NCBI GenBank assembly: GCA_000697335.1
Contig: JNEM01013256.1
Coordinates: forward strand, 1 to 12,031
Origin: Conidiobolus incongruus B7586
Taxonomy: Eukaryota > Entomophthoromycota > Entomophthoromycetes > Entomophthorales > Conidiobolaceae
Length of the DNA stretch: 12,031 nt
Direction of reading: 5' to 3'
Below are positions 7,911-12,031 of this stretch, piece by piece (positions within the stretch are counted from its first letter, which is position 1; each line of letters opens with the position of its first letter). Below the pieces are notes generated by a model. The model ran no database searches. It had not been told where the DNA came from and saw only the letters and a program-made list of their open reading frames with translations. Position numbers and translations under genes: made by a program.

Positions 7911-8139
7911 TTAACTTGTTGCTACTCTACCTTTGTTTGGTAATTTTGCAGCTTCTTTGACATTTTATTTCATCTAATAATTACCATTGGTAAAGATATA
8001 TCAAAGTATAGAATATATTATATAACATACTCTCTCCTGTTGAATTTTTTCTGAGCTTTAATTCATCTTCGAATTTGACATGAGTGAATTTTTTCGAATC
8101 ACCAATTTTTAATTCTTGGAATTTTTCATTTTTTATATA
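7911..8139 (-). CDS. Possible 3' part of an unidentified spliced gene (hypothetical)
   Basis: Not recognised. A minus-strand open segment (8031-8139) reads with a mixed, charged composition unlike the surrounding noise, for example KFTHVKFEDELKLRKNSTGE, and ends at a good donor, GAGA|GTATGT. An acceptor at 7955 (GTCAAAG|AAGC) leaves the phase correct and yields KAAKLPNKGRVATS followed by TAA at 7911-7913. A nearer acceptor at 7974 (TTATTAG) would instead give EIKCQRSCKITKQR and a stop. No in-frame ATG is present, and a TGA stands just upstream, so further 5' exons would be required; LIDINTPYTASTIQIESKIK around 8230-8295 is a weak candidate. The segment overlaps the repeat copy B, so it may instead be decayed repeat sequence. 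Confidence 0.27.
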
Positions 8140-8210
8140 TCAATTAAAAATAAATCAATCTTAGGTTCTGATATTTTGGAATGTATTTCATAACTTGATG
8201 TTAATATCCC
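8040..8210 (-). repeat. Diverged dispersed repeat, copy B
   Basis: This segment shares with 5330-5500 a GAATTTTTT block (8042), GAATTTGACATGAGTGAA (8071-8088) and TTAGG...ATTTTGGAATG (8161-8183), in the same order and spacing. It has the same orientation as copy A. Identity is moderate and needs a proper alignment. Confidence 0.35.
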
Positions 8211-8629
8211 TTAAAAAACTCAATTAACTCTTGGACATTTTTTAATCTTGGATTCTATTTGAATTGTAGAAGCAGTATAGGGAGTATTTATGTCAATTAA
8301 TCAACTTAATTTTTATGGGATTATAATATTAAAAATCTCTTCCATTTATACATGAAGTCTATTGAAATGTATAGACCTATTAAATAATATAATAAATCGA
8401 TTCTGTGAAAACATTATAATCTGGATATTGATAATTCAGGGTCTTATAGTTTAAAGATATGTCATAACAAATAAATTTAAAGATATTGAGATTAAAAGTT
8501 TTAAAATATATGGATTCAAATTTGTGTTATTCCCACAAAAGTAAAATTACAAAGTTAAAAAATAATGACAAAAAACGATTTGATAGAGTAGGGTGGTATT
8601 ATAATATAAAATAATTATCAAAAGGCTAT

Positions 8630-8635
8630 TTTATT
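8630..8635 (-). terminator. Putative poly(A) signal of the EF-Tu gene
   Basis: A minus-strand AATAAA lies 27 nt past the EF-Tu stop codon. Positional support only. Confidence 0.45.
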
Positions 8636-8661
8636 AGTGTACTTATTATAGTCTAGAAAAA

Positions 8662-10242
8662 TTATTCGATAATCTTGGTGACGATACCAGTACCAACAGT
8701 CTTACCACCTTCTCTGATGGTGAATCTGAGACCAGTTTCGATGGCAATGGAAGATAATAAGGTGATTTCCATTTCGACATTGTCGCCGGGCATAACCAAC
8801 TTTTCGTCAGCATCTTCAGTACCTTCAGGGTGGTTCAAGATGGCAGTAACGTCAGTGGTACGGACGAAGAGTTGGGGACGGTAGCTGTTGACGAAAGGAG
8901 TGTGACGACCACCTTCAGCTTTGGAGAGAATGTAAAGTTGAGCCAAGAATTTCTTGTGGGGCTTGATGGAACCAGGAGCGCACATGACTTGACCACGTCT
9001 CAATTCATCACGCTTAACACCACGCAACAAGACACCCATGTTATCACCAGCCATACCTTGGTCTAATTCCTTGTGGAACATTTCAATACCGGTAACGACG
9101 GTCTTGAAGGTTTGACCATAACCGACAATTTCGATTTCATCACCCTTGTTAACAACACCACGTTCAACACGACCAGTGGCGACGGTACCACGGCCAGAGA
9201 TGGAGAAAGAGTCTTCAACGGGCATGAGGAAAGGTTTGTCGAGGTCACGTTCGGGAGTGGGGATGTAGGAGTCAACGGCTTCCATCAACTTCAAAATGGC
9301 ATCTTCACCAATTTCTTTTTGCTTACCTTCCAAGGCACAGAGGGCGGAACCAGGAACAATGGGGGTATTTTCACCATCGAAGCCGTAGTGAGACAACAAT
9401 TCACGCATTTCCATATCGACTAATTCGATCATTTCAGGATCATCAATGGCATCGACCTTGTTGATAAAGACAACCAAGTTCTTGATACCGACTTGCTTGG
9501 CTAACAACAAGTGTTCACGGGTTTGAGGCATTTGACCGTCAGTAGCGGAAACAACAAGGATAGCACCGTCCATTTGAGCAGCACCAGTAATCATGTTCTT
9601 GATATAATCGGCGTGTCCAGGACAATCGACGTGACCGTAGTGGCGGTTACCGGTTTCGTATTCGATGTGAGCGGTACTGATGGTAATACCACGAGCACGT
9701 TCTTCAGGAGCCTTATCGATTTCACCGTAGTCTTTAAATTGGGCACCACCTTGGGAAGCCAAAACCTTGGTGATAGCAGCAGTCAAAGTGGTCTTACCGT
9801 GATCGACGTGACCAATGGTACCAATGTTAACGTGAGGCTTGGCTCTGGAGAATTTGGCGGCATCAGCATAACCTCTAGCTATAAAAAAAATTAACATTTG
9901 AAAAATAAATTTGATTCGCTTAAAGAGGATTACTTAAAGAGGGAATGTAAGCAGAAGAAACGGGAGTGTATCTGGGAGTAGCGCGGGCCAAAAGAGCCTA
10001 AAAATATATTTAATTTAATATAACTAATAAAAACTCATGTAGTACAAGCTTACGTTGCGAGCAACATTGGAAGCAACAGCAGGCTTAGCAACCAAAGCAG
10101 AAAATTGGCGAACTACAAGAAAAATGTCATATTATTAATATGAATGTAATAAATATCTAAAATAAAACGAATTACCAGAGGTAGTTCTAGCAGATTTAGC
10201 AAGGTTTAACAAATTGACTTTATTGAGGTTAGAAACCAACAT
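8662..10242 (-). CDS. TUF1: Mitochondrial elongation factor Tu, four exons
   Basis: This GTPase carries aminoacyl-tRNA to the mitochondrial ribosome. Coding exons are 10176-10242, 10054-10112, 9934-9997 and 8662-9878 (67, 59, 64 and 1217 nt), 1407 nt in frame, for 468 residues. The last exon alone looks like a 411-residue ORF starting in intron sequence; the true ATG is at 10240-10242. Residues 1 to about 70 have many Arg, Lys, Ser and Ala and no acidic residue before Asp69, as expected of a matrix-targeting presequence. The GTPase motifs are complete: GHVDHGKT (86-93), switch I RGITIS (126-131), DCPGH (148-152), NKVD (203-206) and SAL (241-243). Domains 2 and 3 follow to the normal end, VTKIIE. 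The three introns are confined to the presequence. Codons are more GC-rich than in neighbouring genes, consistent with strong expression. Identity is secure; presequence cleavage is not determined. Confidence 0.96.
9879..9933 (-). other. Intron 3 of mitochondrial EF-Tu (55 nt)
   Basis: Boundaries are TTTAA|GTAATC and TTTTATAG|CTAGAGG, phase 1, giving SLTRGYAD across the junction. The exon frame meets TAA just inside the intron, so splicing is required for a full-length product. Confidence 0.9.
9998..10053 (-). other. Intron 2 of mitochondrial EF-Tu (56 nt)
   Basis: Boundaries are CGCAAC|GTAAGC and ATTTTTAG|GCTC, phase 0, giving VARN then ALLARATP. It is a U2-type intron. Confidence 0.9.
10113..10175 (-). 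other. Intron 1 of mitochondrial EF-Tu (63 nt)
   Basis: Boundaries are CCTCTG|GTAATT and TTCTTGTAG|TTCGCC, phase 1, giving [13 protein letters not shown] across the junction. The in-frame continuation into the intron reaches a TAG within about ten codons. Confidence 0.9.
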
Positions 10243-10301
10243 TGTAAATGATTAAAATAGTAAATGATACAAAGTTGAAGAACTATATCAAGTGAAATCT
10301 A

Positions 10302-10306
10302 ATTGG
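10302..10306 (-). promoter_or_regulatory. Possible CCAAT box of the EF-Tu gene
   Basis: CCAAT occurs on the minus strand about 60 nt upstream of the EF-Tu ATG. CCAAT boxes bound by the HAP/NF-Y complex are common on fungal nuclear genes for mitochondrial proteins, so the position is suggestive. A 5-nt match is weak evidence. Confidence 0.28.
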
Positions 10307-10412
10307 TAGACAGAACAGTTGTATGCAAAACTACACTGGTACTTTGATTGTTTTTGTTATAAGTATCAATACTTTTATTAATTATAAGTTTGTAATCCTT
10401 AATATTGAAATT

Positions 10413-10620
10413 TCATTCTCTAAAATTGTGGGACAACAATTCTCTGATTGTATTTGATAGATTTGAAACTTTCTGAGTTGAAACCAATTGAACTTTTTTT
10501 GTGACATCACAAGTTTGCTCAAGAGCCTTTAAATCAATTCATTAGTATATTATACTTGTAACTTACGCTTGGAATTGTCCAATATATATGATTTAGATAA
10601 AACCTTAAGAATTCTCAAAA
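10413..10620 (-). CDS. Possible last exons of an unidentified spliced gene (hypothetical)
   Basis: Not recognised. On the minus strand 10413-10526 is an open 37-codon segment ending in TGA, with helix-like mixed composition (for example LEQTCDVTKKVQLVSTQKV and NTIRELLSHNFRE). It follows a 40-nt intron candidate (10527-10566) with donor AAGC|GTAAGT, a perfect TACTAAT branch-like sequence and acceptor TTTAAAG. In matching phase the upstream segment reads FYLNHIYWTIPS and is open only to about 10613. No start codon was found. It lies directly upstream of EF-Tu on the same strand, so a complete gene would end about 170 nt before the EF-Tu ATG. Low A/T content and the intron signals are the main support. 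Confidence 0.28.
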
Positions 10621-10827
10621 ACTATACAAAACATCGTCATACAAAAGACTTATAATATTATGAAATTTATAATTTTACAAATTAATTCATTTATATATTA
10701 AAAGCTTATATCTTCTCAATCACTAAGAGATAGTTCAACATTGTAATTGATAAATTACTGATATATTGGACTTACATAATATATTTAAAATATAATATTA
10801 CTACTATTATTATCTGATTTTGTATAA

Positions 10828-11114
10828 TTAAACCTTTATCTCATTAAATAATAATCCTATTAGTTGCACTTGAACTAAAAACAACAATATATTTATGAAA
10901 AATAACTATTTTTGATTTGAAATATCACTATTATGTAAATTTCATAATCAATAATTTGAATATTACCTTGTATCCTAAGTGATTTAACTAAATCTAATAA
11001 CATATTACATATATTATGAAAGCATTCATTATATTCAAAATCAATTGATACTTTATAATTAAATAAGAATCTTTGACTAAATTTCAAAAATAACAAAATT
11101 TTTATATCGATCAT
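10828..11114 (-). CDS. Possible two-exon gene for a 64-residue protein (hypothetical)
   Basis: Not recognised. On the minus strand an ATG at 11112-11114 opens MIDIKILLFLKFSQRFLF, a hydrophobic and basic start that could be a membrane anchor, followed by a helical stretch (CFHNICNMLLDLVKSLRIQ). A donor CAAG|GTAATA and acceptor TTTTTAG bound a 92-nt intron candidate (10875-10966). Splicing gives 195 nt in frame and the ending VQVQLIGLLFNEIKV with TAA at 10828-10830. The frame is also open upstream of the ATG to about 11187. In this very AT-rich stretch over 70 codons without a stop is unusual, but composition alone can produce Ile/Asn/Lys/Phe-rich chance ORFs. Confidence 0.22.
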
Positions 11115-11189
11115 TATAAAAGAGTACAATATATCAATGATATTGATAAAATTAAATGCTTCATTTGATGATTGATATTGTTTTAATTA

Positions 11190-12031
11190 AAAGATTTATA
11201 TAACTTTCATCAAAATGCTTAAATTGTTTGAATCAGATTTTAATTAGAATGGAAATAATCACATTAATTATCAGGTAATTGAATTAAAATTCAATATATC
11301 TAAATTGACAATGAATTATAATTATAATTCGTTAAATAATTTTTTATTGTTTTTTTAATAGTCCATATATTATTAAAAAAGTATAAATAATATGTATTAA
11401 TATATAAAAATTGGTTTATTTAATAAATCTAATATTTTAGATATTTTTTATTACTGAATTGTTATAATGATATTAAATATTTATTATAATTTATCATTTT
11501 ATAGTTAATAATACTTATATCACCTGAGTTATATATAATAAAATTAATGATAAAATTAAAAGCAAATATTTTAAAAAATTCTCATCAGTTATTAATCTAA
11601 TTTATATTATATTTTGATATATTATTTTAAAATTTTAATTAGGGAAATTTTTAGAATTTTGAGTAAAATAAAAATTATCAAAAATCTTATATATAAAATA
11701 AATAATATATAATTCTAAACTATATATATTGGTATATAATAGTAATCTTTTAAGACTATTTCTTTAATTTAATTCTATTTCAACTATATTATAACTATCA
11801 AAAACAATTAAAATTACTTTATTTACAAATTATATACTAATTTTTAAAGATAATTGAAAATTTACAAATAATTAATAAAAATTTTATTTTATTTAAATTA
11901 GTTATTATAATAAACTAATTATCTGTAAATTTAAAAAAAATTACTGAAATATTAATTAAATTTAAAAAAAAACTTTATTACTAATTTTAATTTATTTATA
12001 GAATAAAAATTTATTAATATATCTTTTATTA
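11190..12031. other. Extremely AT-rich stretch, no gene seen
   Basis: Nearly all A and T with frequent stops in every frame. No coding-like run, RNA gene or clear tandem array was found. Confidence 0.7.

Larger units (their letters stand above)
7457..8629. other. Convergent spacer between Derlin and mitochondrial EF-Tu
   Basis: Derlin (plus) and EF-Tu (minus) converge here. A minus-strand open frame at 7531-7788 is hydrophobic, starts with TTG rather than ATG and has no family resemblance; I treat it as chance. A better coding-like segment and a repeat copy lie at 7911-8210 and have their own entries. 8350-8620 looks empty. Confidence 0.5.

Noticed and set aside
8086-8104. TTCGAATC resembling a tRNA T-loop
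   Set aside because: Flanks do not form a T-stem, and no acceptor, D or anticodon arm is visible at tRNA spacing.
8675-9894. Several plus-strand ORFs opposite EF-Tu
   Set aside because: Shadows produced by the GC-rich, codon-biased EF-Tu exon on the other strand.
9895-9897. EF-Tu start within the apparent 411-residue ORF
   Set aside because: That start lies in intron 3; upstream exons supply a proper presequence with consistent splice phases.
1-12031. CRISPR arrays, rRNA, tRNA or a novel gene cluster
   Set aside because: No regularly spaced repeats, no RNA gene signatures and no set of adjacent genes with related functions were found; the content is ordinary fungal genes in AT-rich spacers.

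Overview
The window looks like nuclear DNA of an AT-rich, early-diverging fungus. Four things suggest this: a secreted GH18 chitinase with a C-terminal six-cysteine module of the fungal CBM19 type; a nuclear gene for mitochondrial EF-Tu with a basic presequence; short GT-AG introns of about 55-71 nt; and a decayed Mutator-like transposase of a kind common in zygomycete-type fungi. Exons stand out as islands of higher GC in flanks of roughly 85-90% A+T. A Conidiobolus-, Harpellales- or Glomeromycotina-like genome would fit, but the sequence does not fix the lineage. Presence of mitochondrial EF-Tu argues against groups without a mitochondrial translation system.

Layout: 1-1039 is very AT-rich and appears empty. 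1040-1838 (minus) is a fossil MULE transposase. 2648-4039 (minus) is the chitinase. 4618-5056 (minus) is a three-exon gene found by manual splicing, a 103-residue homologue of the U11/U12 snRNP 20 kDa protein (ZMAT5) of the minor spliceosome. 5057-6676 holds no identified gene, only coding-like scraps. 6677-7456 (plus) is a Derlin. 7457-8661 holds a possible small spliced gene and part of a diverged repeat. 8662-10242 (minus) is mitochondrial EF-Tu in four exons. 10243-12031 is AT-rich with two weak candidate spliced small genes (minus).

The four identified genes are unrelated housekeeping or cell-wall functions: wall remodelling, minor-class splicing, ER-associated degradation and mitochondrial translation. 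Nothing suggests a functional cluster. The most notable item is the 20K gene, because it implies that this fungus may keep U12-type splicing, which most well-studied fungi have lost. The Derlin is also notable: its Cdc48-binding tail is kept, but two motifs usually conserved in the membrane domain are changed.
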